Origin: Lachnoclostridium phytofermentans ISDg
GTDB lineage: Bacteria > Bacillota > Clostridia > Lachnospirales > Lachnospiraceae
Assembly (NCBI RefSeq): GCF_000018685.1
Contig: NC_010001.1
Span: 142,001-206,000 of the forward strand
Reading direction: 5' to 3'
Length of the DNA stretch: 64,000 nucleotides
Shown here: positions 1-6,827 of the stretch, piece by piece
How the letters are laid out: each line of letters starts with the position of its first letter
Numbering within the stretch: the first letter of the stretch is position 1
Position numbers and translations under genes: made by a program
The notes under the pieces: model-generated
What the model saw: only the letters and a program-made list of their open reading frames with translations
Told to the model about the DNA's origin: nothing
Databases searched by the model: none

Positions 1-260
1 GCTTTTCTAAGGAGCTCTTGCTTTTTCAAAGAAAGCGTTTCGTTTCGTTCCTTTAAATGATTAAGTGCGGTCTCATTGCCTGAGAGAGAGAGTTTGGCAC
101 TTTGAATCGAACCATTGATGATTTCTTCATCAATCAATGTAAGCTCCGGAATCTTTGCATAAACTTCTTCCTTCCTTTTTTTCAGTTCATACTGATTTTG
201 CAGCCTTCGATTATCGTATTCTCTTAATATGGTATTGTACTGATAGTTTTTCAGTGCCAT
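1..260 (-). CDS. DnaC/DnaI-like helicase loader, N-terminal part (runs off the window)
   Basis: Only about 86 N-terminal codons are in the window; the gene continues past base 1. The start ATG (258-260 on the complement) is preceded by GGAGG with good spacing. The visible protein begins MALKNYQYNTILREYDNRRL and is charged and helical with a probable coiled coil. This opening is typical of clostridial ATP-binding proteins of the DnaC/DnaI family, whose AAA+ domain would lie outside the window. It follows the DnaD-domain gene by 105 bp on the same strand, so the two are probably co-transcribed and act in loading the replicative helicase. The assignment is inferred from N-terminal similarity and the dnaD neighbour; no Walker motif is visible. 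The intervening 105 bp holds a palindromic repeat described separately. Confidence 0.7.
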   Translation of the reverse strand, partial: MALKNYQYNTILREYDNRRLQNQYELKKRKEEVYAKIPELTLIDEEIINGSIQSAKLSLSGNETALNHLKERNETLSLKKQELLRK

Positions 261-267
261 TAAAATC

Positions 268-323
268 CTCCATTCGTCACCAATCCGTGAACTTGGGCAA
301 CAGCACAAATTCACGGATTGGCG
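268..323 (-). repeat. Palindromic leader repeat ending in the ribosome binding site of the DnaC-like gene
   Basis: A perfect 12-bp inverted repeat, CCAATCCGTGAA at 280-291 and TTCACGGATTGG at 310-321, encloses an 18-nt loop. On the minus strand the unit ends directly in AATGGAGG, the ribosome binding site of the DnaC-like gene. Its 45-bp core (268-312, complement) aligns closely with 41255-41300 inside tilS on the plus strand, sharing GAATTTGTGCTGT, CCCAA, GGATT, GTGACG and AATGGAG. It therefore appears to be a dispersed element rather than a one-off hairpin. Confidence 0.7.
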
Positions 324-365
324 AAAGCACAAATTTGCAAGTGAATCATTTTTTATTACTTCCCA

Positions 366-1478
366 TTATGAACGATTATTTAAAAGACGTTGCTCCATTG
401 AGAGAAAATCCTCTTCGGAGTACTTTCTTTGAGGAAATGCATTAAATCGGTTGTTTGCAGTAGGTTGTTTTGTGGATGCAGCTTGTTTATTCGCTGCGGA
501 AAGGGCGGATTGTTTTGCATGTGCTTCATCTAATTTTACAATATCAGCGTCGCAGGTGACTCCCTTTTTATACCAGTTCTCAAGTATTTTGTCAGCATAT
601 TTAAAGTCTGGTTTCCCTGTTGCTAACATGGTACGATTACAAGCTTCCTCTATAATATTAATATCAAAGCAAAACTCATGAAACCAACGATGCATAAACT
701 TTTTTTCAATAGTTCCTGGAGCTCTATTTAAACCAAATGCCTTGTTGATGGAATTATAATTATTGTTGTAAGAAAGTGTTGCAGCATCAGCTTTTTCAAC
801 AGTGTCAATTCCTTCTTCTGCCCAGGAAATCGCTACCGTCTCGATATAGCTTGCACTCCTTTTATTCTTTGATACGCAGTACTCATAGAGATAAAAGATT
901 AATTCAGCGGAAAATCCAACGCTTTCATATAAAAACAGAATTAATTGAACGTCAGTTGATTTTAATAAACGCTCTAACAATCGTTCTACTGTATTCATAA
1001 TCCACTTCACTTCTTCCATCTCAGTAAGCGCTTTGATCTGTGCCTCGGAGTAGTTTGGTTTATGAATGGTAGTTGCTTTTGAATTATCCTGTTCTTTCGC
1101 TGCTGCCTCTGTTACTGCTGTCTGCTCCATAACCTCTTGTGTGATAGAAGGCAAAGTTTCCTCTGTATTTAGATTATCGTTGGATGGAAAAGTAAATGTT
1201 ATAGCAGTTATTTGACGATTTGCTGCCCTAGTTATAATAAGCAATTGCTCCTTTTCCCAATAACGGATTGCACGTTCAATATCCTTTTCGGTCTCATCTA
1301 ATTTTTCAGCCAAGTAAGAAAGTGAAGTTTCTAAGGAAGGATCCTGAAAACAACGAAGTAGATAGAGATATATTTTTACGAAGGTACCATTGGCACGTGG
1401 CATGTATTCATCTAAAAATCTATTGGAAATTACAGTGATTCCTGCATCTGTGGTTGAAAAGAAAGAAATTTTACTCAT
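366..1478 (-). CDS. DnaD-domain replication initiation / helicase-loading protein
   Basis: A 370-residue protein. Residues 1-90 look like the DnaD N-terminal winged-helix/oligomerisation domain (a FLDEYMPRANGTFVKIYLYL-type start and a SLSYLAEKLDETEKDIERAI helix-turn-helix). The second half (about 195-310) resembles the DnaB_2/DnaD C-terminal ssDNA-binding domain, with a YEYCVSKNKRSASYIETVA-like helix and a later NWYKKGV segment like the family's YIxxILxxW signature. A low-complexity, Ala/Thr-rich linker separates them (about 110-150). In low-GC Gram-positives, DnaD helps DnaA recruit the helicase through DnaI. The downstream DnaC/DnaI-like gene and the upstream DnaA-box arrays agree with that role. 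The start has a GGAGG site 7 nt away. Its leader contains a GGTTGAA/TTCAACC hairpin (1516-1538). Confidence 0.85.
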   Translation of the reverse strand: MSKISFFSTTDAGITVISNRFLDEYMPRANGTFVKIYLYLLRCFQDPSLETSLSYLAEKLDETEKDIERAIRYWEKEQLLIITRAANRQITAITFTFPSNDNLNTEETLPSITQEVMEQTAVTEAAAKEQDNSKATTIHKPNYSEAQIKALTEMEEVKWIMNTVERLLERLLKSTDVQLILFLYESVGFSAELIFYLYEYCVSKNKRSASYIETVAISWAEEGIDTVEKADAATLSYNNNYNSINKAFGLNRAPGTIEKKFMHRWFHEFCFDINIIEEACNRTMLATGKPDFKYADKILENWYKKGVTCDADIVKLDEAHAKQSALSAANKQAASTKQPTANNRFNAFPQRKYSEEDFLSMEQRLLNNRS

Positions 1479-1618
1479 AAATTGCCTCCAAGCTATATGA
1501 AATAAAAACCTTTTGGGTTGAAGTGAATTTCTTCAACCTATCCCCACTTTATGTAATATTATAAAATGTGCGGAGATTTTTAGAGGTTTCTATGTTGGTC
1601 TACCCTTGTTGCATGCAC

Positions 1619-1627
1619 ATTATAGCA
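1619..1627 (-). promoter_or_regulatory. Candidate extended -10 promoter of dnaD
   Basis: Read on the minus strand, the sequence is TGCTATAAT, a perfect -10 hexamer with the TGN extension. There is no good -35 at 17 bp. It lies about 140 bp upstream of the dnaD start. This is pattern recognition only. Confidence 0.4.
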
Positions 1628-1683
1628 TACAAAAATTAAGAATGAAATAGGTCTTTTTGGAAGGAGGAGGGAATCAGATAAAA

Positions 1684-1710
1684 TGTGAATTATGTGGATA
1701 ATGTGGATAA
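1684..1710. promoter_or_regulatory. DnaA-box array 1 (three contiguous 9-mers)
   Basis: Three abutting 9-mers are read on the plus strand: TGTGAATTA (1684-1692), TGTGGATAA (1693-1701) and TGTGGATAA (1702-1710). TGTGGATAA is the exact complement of the DnaA box TTATCCACA; the first copy differs from TGTGNATAA at one base. The array lies in the 398-bp gap between murC and dnaD. Confidence 0.7.
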
Positions 1711-1846
1711 AGCAGTGGATGAATTTTAGGGAAAAATGGGACATGCTTAAAAAAGTGGCTTAAACAAAGGGTTTTTACGAAACGAGTCGTTTCTTGTAGA
1801 ATTTTAAGAAAATATAGAAAAATCCACAACCCTATCGGATAATAAA

Positions 1847-1876
1847 TGTTGATAAGGTTGTGGATAATGTGGATAA
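1847..1876. promoter_or_regulatory. DnaA-box array 2 touching the murC stop codon
   Basis: TGTTGATAA (1847-1855, one mismatch), then after 3 nt TGTGGATAA (1859-1867) and TGTGGATAA (1868-1876), all in the same orientation as array 1. The last box abuts the murC stop codon. Together with array 1 this makes four perfect and two near-perfect DnaA boxes within 195 bp. Apart from the two arrays and the dnaD leader hairpin, I see no gene in the 1479-1876 gap. Confidence 0.7.
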
Positions 1877-3286
1877 CTATTTCTGAAGTAGAGATTCTCC
1901 AATAGATACAACGTCTCCGGCGCCCATGGTTATCAACAAGTCACCGTTGGTACAATGTTCTAATAAAAATTTTTCTATTTCTGCAAAATCTGAAATATAG
2001 TAAGCTTCTTTCCCTATTTTAAGTAATTCGTTTTGTATATCCTTAGATGAAATATCACCTGGATTCTCTTCTCTTGCTGCATAGATATCAGCAAGGACTA
2101 TTTTGTCAGCAAGTGCAAGCGCTGTTGTAAAATCATGAAAAAAGGATTTTGTTCGTGTGTAAGTGTGCGGTTGGAAGACACACCAAATATCTTTATGAGG
2201 ATAGGATGCTGCAGCGATTAAGGTTGCTTTAATCTCCGAAGGATGGTGGGCATAATCATCTACAATTGTAATTCCATTTAGTACACCCTTACGCTCAAAG
2301 CGTCGTTCGGTTCCCTTATAAGCTAAAAGTGCCTTCTTAATTGCAGACATAGTACCACCAAGGGTATCTACAAGAGAAATTGCTGCTAACGAGTTTAATA
2401 CATTGTGATCACCAATTACAGCCAGATTAATACGGTCTACAAACTTACCATGCTTATATAAGTCGTAGCTACGAAGGCCAAAGTCATCGCTGGTAACATT
2501 GCAGGCAGCATAATCATAACGATCTTTATTTTGTTCTCGCTCTTCTTCTGAGGAAAACATACCATAAGTGATAACGTTACATGAGAGGTCTTCTATCAGT
2601 TCCTCATAACGGTCAATTCCACCCCAGACCACTAAGTTTCCATAGTCAGGAAGTTTTTTTGCAAAGGTATGAAAAGAAGTTCTAATGTCTTCAATATCTT
2701 TAAAGAAGTCTAAATGCTCTGCCTCTATATTAAGAATAATAGCATGTGCAGGATTAAAACTTAAGAAGCTATTTTTATATTCACAGGATTCAACAATAAA
2801 ATTTTCGGAATGACCAATACGAATATTACCTTCAATATTATCAAGAATACCACCAACTGATATGGTTGGATCAAAATTCCCTTCTAGCATCATTAAAGAA
2901 ACCATTGAAGTTGTTGTTGTCTTTCCATGAGTACCGGAGACACCGATGGCATTTTTATATTGTAGCATTACCTGACCTAAGAAGTCAGCACGGTCAAGCA
3001 TTGGTATGTTATGCTTTTGAACAGCTTGATATTCTACATTATCAGATTTTACTGCAGCAGTATATACTACAAGGTCGATATCCTCGGTGATATTTTCTGC
3101 CTTCTGTCCAATAAAAATGGTAATGCCTAAATGTCTTAATCGATCCACAATCTTGCTGTCCTTTGCGTCTGAACCGCTAACGGTGAAACCTTTGGTATGT
3201 AGTAGCTCAGCAAGGCCGCTCATACTAATGCCTCCGATACCGATAAAATGTACGTGAATCGGTTTGGTAAAGTCAATGTGATACAT
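1877..3286 (-). CDS. murC: UDP-N-acetylmuramate--L-alanine ligase
   Basis: MurC is the cytoplasmic ATP-dependent ligase that adds L-Ala to UDP-MurNAc, the first step in building the peptidoglycan stem peptide. The 469 residues match the usual family length. Visible motifs are the N-terminal Rossmann segment HFIGIGGISMSGLAE (about 14-28), the ATP loop GVSGTHGKTTTTSM (about 115-128), ESCEYKNSFL, the DDYAHHPSEIKAT motif of Mur ligase domain 3, and a C-terminal GAGDV. GGAGG precedes the ATG. There is no neighbour from the mur/dcw cluster, so murC is separate from the other cell-wall genes. The roughly 190-nt leader holds a probable intrinsic terminator (3384-3411), suggesting control by premature termination. 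Confidence 0.97.
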   Translation of the reverse strand: MYHIDFTKPIHVHFIGIGGISMSGLAELLHTKGFTVSGSDAKDSKIVDRLRHLGITIFIGQKAENITEDIDLVVYTAAVKSDNVEYQAVQKHNIPMLDRADFLGQVMLQYKNAIGVSGTHGKTTTTSMVSLMMLEGNFDPTISVGGILDNIEGNIRIGHSENFIVESCEYKNSFLSFNPAHAIILNIEAEHLDFFKDIEDIRTSFHTFAKKLPDYGNLVVWGGIDRYEELIEDLSCNVITYGMFSSEEEREQNKDRYDYAACNVTSDDFGLRSYDLYKHGKFVDRINLAVIGDHNVLNSLAAISLVDTLGGTMSAIKKALLAYKGTERRFERKGVLNGITIVDDYAHHPSEIKATLIAAASYPHKDIWCVFQPHTYTRTKSFFHDFTTALALADKIVLADIYAAREENPGDISSKDIQNELLKIGKEAYYISDFAEIEKFLLEHCTNGDLLITMGAGDVVSIGESLLQK

Positions 3287-3383
3287 ATAGAATGTCCTCC
3301 AGTCTTTATAAAAAGCGGAATATGAGTAAGTAACCGCTCTAATGCAGGAAACAATAATTCCTGATATAATACTTATGCTATAA

Positions 3384-3411
3384 GAAAAAAACGGTGCCTC
3401 TAGTACGAGGC
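3384..3411 (-). terminator. Intrinsic terminator inside the murC leader (attenuator candidate)
   Basis: On the minus strand GCCTC (3411-3407), a 6-nt loop, and GAGGC (3400-3396) are followed within a few bases by seven to eight T residues (complement of 3384-3391). It lies about 70 nt downstream of the predicted murC promoter and about 100 nt before the murC ATG, with no coding sequence between promoter and hairpin. Two further small hairpins follow it in the leader. Confidence 0.6.
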
Positions 3412-3481
3412 CTATTTTACAAATGCATGAGAATTTTCATACAGAAATCACAGGATAGTGCAATCACTGTATTTACTTGCT

Positions 3482-3509
3482 ATTATAACCGATTTGTATA
3501 AAATTACAA
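3482..3509 (-). promoter_or_regulatory. Predicted sigma-A promoter of murC
   Basis: On the minus strand TTGTAA (3509-3504), a 16-bp spacer and TATAAT (3487-3482). Transcription would begin near 3475, giving a leader of about 190 nt. Confidence 0.55.
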
Positions 3510-3823
3510 TCGTTCGCTGGAAAATAGCAAATATAGGTAGATACTTATTAAGAGAAATGGGATTAGAAGAATAAAGCTAGATAGAAAATTTGGTAGATTC
3601 TTTTATATAATATGACAATAAGGGGCAGAGTATTACGTTAATGGACAAGATATATTAAGGCTACAATAGGATAATTATCAAGATGTTTTGCTAAAATGTT
3701 AAAAATACCGTAAATATTTCGTAAAAAATAGGATAGAATGTCTATGAAAATCGTAGAAAAATAGAATGATTTGATGATTTGAACAATAATTGATAAAAAC
3801 TAAGAAAATAACTGGTAAATATA

Positions 3824-3852
3824 TTCACAACTACGTAATAAAATGTTATAAT
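3824..3852 (+). promoter_or_regulatory. Promoter upstream of the glgC/glgD relic
   Basis: TTCACA (3824-3829), 17-bp spacer, TATAAT (3847-3852), followed by a GGGGTGGTGG ribosome-binding region before the ATG at 3882. The expression signals look intact although the reading frame is broken, so transcription may continue toward spoVG. Confidence 0.55.
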
Positions 3853-3881
3853 GGAAATATAAAACAGCAAGGGGTGGTGGT

Positions 3882-4375
3882 ATGATAAAAAAAGGAATAA
3901 TCGTAATGCTATTAGCTGGTGGACAAGCAATTGCATTAATTATCGAGTAGTTACGGTGGGTGTATTAAAACCTCTATATTACAAGACCAATATGGATTTC
4001 TTAAATATAGACATAAGGGACTACTTTTTTAAACGGTATCCGGATGTGTATTCTAAGATTGATGACTTACCACCAGCTAATATAACGCTTCGTCGGTAGT
4101 TATGAATAGCTTAGTTTCCAGCGGATGTATTTATAAATGGCATGGAGTGTATATACACACTCGAAGAATCCGTGCTATTTAAAAAGGTATATGTAGGAAA
4201 CAACTGCACCATAAAGAACTCCATAGTTCTTAATGATGTACATATTGGTGACAATACTTACATTGAGAATTGTATTGTTGAGAGTCGTGACACGATTCAG
4301 GCGAACACGACTCATGTCGGAGAAGAAGGAAATGTTAAGATTGTCATTGAAAAAAATGACCGTTATGTATTATAG
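3882..4375 (+). pseudogene. Decayed ADP-glucose pyrophosphorylase (GlgC/GlgD family) relic
   Basis: The first 23 codons give MIKKGIIVMLLAGGQAIALIIE and a stop, which matches the GlgC nucleotide-binding opening (MLLAGGQGSRL). In a downstream frame 3952-4098 encodes TVGVLKPL and then NMDFLNIDIRDYF..PDVYSKIDDLPPANITLR, like the hinge before the beta-helix of GlgC/GlgD, ending in an in-frame stop. Next comes NSLVSSGCIY, a frame change, then CTLEESVLFKKVYVGNNCTIKNSIVLNDVHIGDNTYIENCIV, a left-handed beta-helix hexapeptide repeat (4142-4375). A functional gene would be about 1.1-1.2 kb; here 494 bp remain with a large internal deletion, stops and at least one frameshift. The ends may derive from GlgC-like and GlgD-like sequence. 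GlmU is less likely because the P-loop is LLAGGQ rather than LAAGxGTRM. Confidence 0.8.
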
Positions 4376-4426
4376 AAAGCATTTATGGTCAATGACAAAA
4401 GAATGAGTGCTAAAGGGGGATGCTGT

Positions 4427-4708
4427 ATGCAGATCACGGATGTAAGAGTACGTAGGGTTAGTAAGGAAGGTAAGATGAAGGCAGTGGTTTCAATTACCTT
4501 AGACAATGAATTTGTAGTACATGACATCAAGGTAATTGAAGGAGAGAAGGGGCTCTTCATTGCAATGCCTAGTCGAAAAGCTGGAGACGGGGAGTATCGG
4601 GACATCGCGCATCCGATTAACTCTATCACTAGAGATAAGATTCAGAGTATTATACTAGAAAAATACGAACTCGCTGCTTTGGAAGGTAATATAGAAGAGG
4701 CAGAATAG
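4427..4708 (+). CDS. spoVG: Septation/sporulation regulator SpoVG
   Basis: The 93-residue protein starts MQITDVRVRRV, the canonical SpoVG opening; an upstream in-frame ATG (4385) would add 14 unrelated residues and lacks a ribosome binding site, whereas GGGGG lies 5-9 nt before 4427. Conserved segments are KAVVSITLDNEFVVHDIKVIEG, LFIAMPSRK and DIAHPINS. SpoVG is a small nucleic-acid-binding protein that affects septum placement and spore cortex formation in Bacillus and other regulation elsewhere. In Bacillus it sits just upstream of glmU-prs-ctc-pth; here the glg relic precedes it and pth follows 2.1 kb later. Confidence 0.97.
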   Translation: MQITDVRVRRVSKEGKMKAVVSITLDNEFVVHDIKVIEGEKGLFIAMPSRKAGDGEYRDIAHPINSITRDKIQSIILEKYELAALEGNIEEAE

Positions 4709-4763
4709 ATTAACTTAGCTAAGGAGCTAAATTAAAACTGTTTAAAAAAGTTATTCATGTCCC

Positions 4764-4801
4764 AAAATACAGCTGCCAAAGAAAATGGCAGCTGTATTTT
4801 T
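4764..4801 (+). terminator. Intrinsic terminator of spoVG
   Basis: AAAATACAGCTGCCA and TGGCAGCTGTATTTT form a 15-bp stem with a 7-nt loop that ends in a T run. Confidence 0.9.
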
Positions 4802-5353
4802 AGGCTATGGCCTGATGCCTTTCGGTATTCTGGGTAGCTGTAATAAAAGGAAAAAATAAAATATTTTTGGGAATTAAAACCTATGAAAACTTATGAAAAC
4901 TTATTGAAACTTTTTGGAGAATAGAGTACTCTATATATAATGAAGATGTTTTTAGAGTAAATCTTCATGCTTTGATAAGTAACAATATGGATAGAAAAAA
5001 TGGCATGAAAGTTTACAGAGGTTCTCGCAGAGGACAATAAATGAGGTGGTGCTTGTCCCCCGTGGTAACATACAAAAGATTAAAATCACGCAAAAGTAGG
5101 CGTGACAGTTCCCCTAGTAATTATGTATGTAATAATGAAACAGATACGAAAGTGAATAAAGTAATGTAGGTAGTAGATCCCTAGACATAAATTTAACGAG
5201 CTATGAAAGACTTTAAAAGCATAGTGGATTTACCAATGTTCTGATAAGACAAAGAAACATCCTTTTGACGCTTACAAAGATGTTACAGTAATAGGCATAA
5301 GAGTGGAGGAAGCAACAGATAACTGTTAACTATTGATTAGGAAGGAAAATATT
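4802..5353. other. Long leader region before the deacetylase
   Basis: About 550 bp. Visible structure: a direct repeat of ATGAAAACTT near 4880-4900, a GAAGAT..ATCTTC hairpin (about 4941-4968), a GGACAA..TTGTCC hairpin (about 5032-5060) and a CACGC..GCGTG hairpin (about 5087-5104). A 42-codon open frame (ATG 5041, stop 5167-5169, MRWCLSPVVTYKRLKSRKS...) has an AGAGGA 8 nt upstream and could be a short basic peptide, but I cannot support it further. No known riboswitch consensus was recognised. Confidence 0.4.
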
Positions 5354-6388
5354 GTGAGACGTCGTAGAAGAAGAAATAGAAAATTATTGTATGCATTACA
5401 AATATCTTGGATTGTACTTGCTATTACAGCAACGATTGTAATAATAACACAAAGTAGTAAGTGGTTTGGAAATGGAGATAACGCGGAAGTGAATGCGGCA
5501 GGTACCATTGATAATAATGGAGAGCCAAATGGACCAACGGACCAAGATTCCTCCGGTGATATACATACCGGTACACCAACACCAGAAGTCACGATTACCC
5601 CTACAGTTTCACCAGAGGGAAGTGGTAATCAGGCAGAAGGAGATGGTACTGGGCAGGTTACTCCAAGTATAACACCTGGTGTGGGAGATAATGATGAGAC
5701 TACGAACCAAGGAGAAACAACAACTCCTGTGGATAACGATGACTCTAGTGCATCTACCAGTAACTCTGATCGTGTAATTGATCCAGATAAGCCAATGGTT
5801 GCGTTAACATTTGATGATGGCCCATATCCACCGGTAACAAAGAGAATTCTAGAAACATTAGAAAAAAACGATGCAAGAGCTACCTTTTTTGTTATGGGAA
5901 ATCGTGTGGATACCTATGGTGATACATTAAAGCTGGTTCATGATGCAGGAAACCAAATCGGTAACCATTCTTACAGCCATAAGGATTTAACAAAGCTTGA
6001 TCAAAAAGGTATTGAACACGAAGTGGATTATTCCAACGAGTTAATTAATGAAAAGGCAAATGTAGGAGATGCATATCTTCGTCCTCCTTATGGAGCTAAA
6101 AGTGAAAAAGTATCTCAGTATGTCAAAGTACCTATGATTGCATGGTGCGTAGATACGTTAGACTGGCAATCAAGAGACAAGAATAAAGTATTTGAAGAGG
6201 TTAAGAGAAGTGTAAGTGACGGTGCCATTGTTCTTATGCATGATTTATATCCTTCCACTGCAGATGCAATTGAATTAATAGTTCCATGGTTAGTTAAACA
6301 GGGATATCAAGTTGTAACCGTTGAAGAAATGTTTAAAGCCAAAGGAATTGAGTTAGAACCAGGTAAGATTTATTACAATGCAAAATAA
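5354..6388 (+). CDS. Membrane-anchored polysaccharide (peptidoglycan/chitin) deacetylase, NodB family
   Basis: I chose the GTG at 5354 (344 residues) because AGGAAGGA (5339-5346) is 7 nt upstream; a TTG at 5333 is the alternative. The N-terminus is RRRRRRNRK followed by one membrane segment (about 13-33), then a 100-residue Thr/Pro/Gly/Asp-rich linker, then a NodB (CE4) domain. Motif 1 is TFDDGP (152-157, catalytic base and metal Asp), motif 2 is HSYSH (metal His pair) and motif 3 is RPPYG; later WCVDTLDW and IVLMHD complete the five-motif set. All metal and catalytic residues appear present. The enzyme should remove N-acetyl groups from wall glycan outside the cell. It stands alone between spoVG and pth, with its own terminator. 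Confidence 0.93.
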   Translation: MRRRRRRNRKLLYALQISWIVLAITATIVIITQSSKWFGNGDNAEVNAAGTIDNNGEPNGPTDQDSSGDIHTGTPTPEVTITPTVSPEGSGNQAEGDGTGQVTPSITPGVGDNDETTNQGETTTPVDNDDSSASTSNSDRVIDPDKPMVALTFDDGPYPPVTKRILETLEKNDARATFFVMGNRVDTYGDTLKLVHDAGNQIGNHSYSHKDLTKLDQKGIEHEVDYSNELINEKANVGDAYLRPPYGAKSEKVSQYVKVPMIAWCVDTLDWQSRDKNKVFEEVKRSVSDGAIVLMHDLYPSTADAIELIVPWLVKQGYQVVTVEEMFKAKGIELEPGKIYYNAK

Positions 6389-6425
6389 TTTCTTAGAAAT
6401 AGTAGCTATATGCTAAGAGTAAAAT

Positions 6426-6491
6426 AAGGATAAGTCGATAGATTTTAGTAGAACATATTTGTTTCACTAAATCGATCGTCTTATCCTTTTT
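6426..6491 (+). terminator. Terminator after the deacetylase
   Basis: AAGGATAAG plus TCGAT and ATTTTAG pair with CTAAAT, ATCGA and CTTATCCTT, a long slightly imperfect stem that ends in TTTTT. Confidence 0.85.
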
Positions 6492-6827
6492 GTTCCGAAA
6501 AGCCAAAAAGATTATGTTGTAATAAGATTTCGAGTAAATTATAATAATAGAAGAGAACAAAAAGATAAATGAAAAATATAAGTAACTAAGTTAAGAAACC
6601 GCAGGTATTCCTTACCCAAAAACCATAGGGAGAGGATATGTGCGGTATACTGTGTTTGAAATAATTATATAGGATAAGGAAAAGTTGCGAAGCATACTTA
6701 TTCTTGCTTACGAGGTAAATTAGCTTTTGCTAATTCATCTTGCACTCGAAATGGTACACGATTAGATAGATTAGAATAGATTATAATTTTAGTTTGCACG
6801 AAAAGCAGCGCAGAAATGAGGAATAAC
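6492..6827. other. Intergenic leader before pth, with a structured element at about 6599-6652
   Basis: The region is AT-rich. At about 6599-6652 ACCGCA pairs with TGCGGT, enclosing TCCT/AGGA and CCC/GGG, an elongated imperfect hairpin with an AAAAACCATA loop. It has no T run and is not an obvious terminator. No gene is seen. Confidence 0.45.
6801..6821 (+). repeat. 21-bp leader repeat, copy 1 (pth ribosome binding site)
   Basis: AAAAGCAGCGCAGAAATGAG plus one further G; identical over all 21 bp to 7417-7437 upstream of mfd. Each copy supplies the GAGG ribosome binding site and ends 6 nt before the start ATG. Confidence 0.85.

Larger units (their letters stand above)
3287..3881. other. Intergenic region between murC and the glg relic
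   Basis: 595 bp. The left part is the murC promoter and leader. The middle (about 3510-3820) is very AT-rich and I see no gene there; a minus-strand open frame at 3742-3936 has low-complexity Phe/Leu/Ser content and no ribosome binding site and is not believed. The right end carries the promoter of the relic. Confidence 0.6.

Noticed and set aside
1684..1876. Chromosomal origin oriC
   Set aside because: DnaA boxes are present but no dnaA or dnaN gene, and no clear AT-rich unwinding element with DnaA-trio pattern was recognised.
3287..3510. T-box riboswitch in front of murC
   Set aside because: No GGTGGNACCGCG antiterminator sequence or specifier-loop pattern was found.
3742..3936. 64-codon minus-strand open frame rich in Phe, Leu, Ser and Tyr
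   Set aside because: Low complexity in AT-rich DNA, no ribosome binding site, and it overlaps the promoter and start of the glg relic.
4945..5353. c-di-GMP or other known riboswitch before the deacetylase gene
   Set aside because: Several small hairpins are present but none fits the consensus of a riboswitch class that I know.
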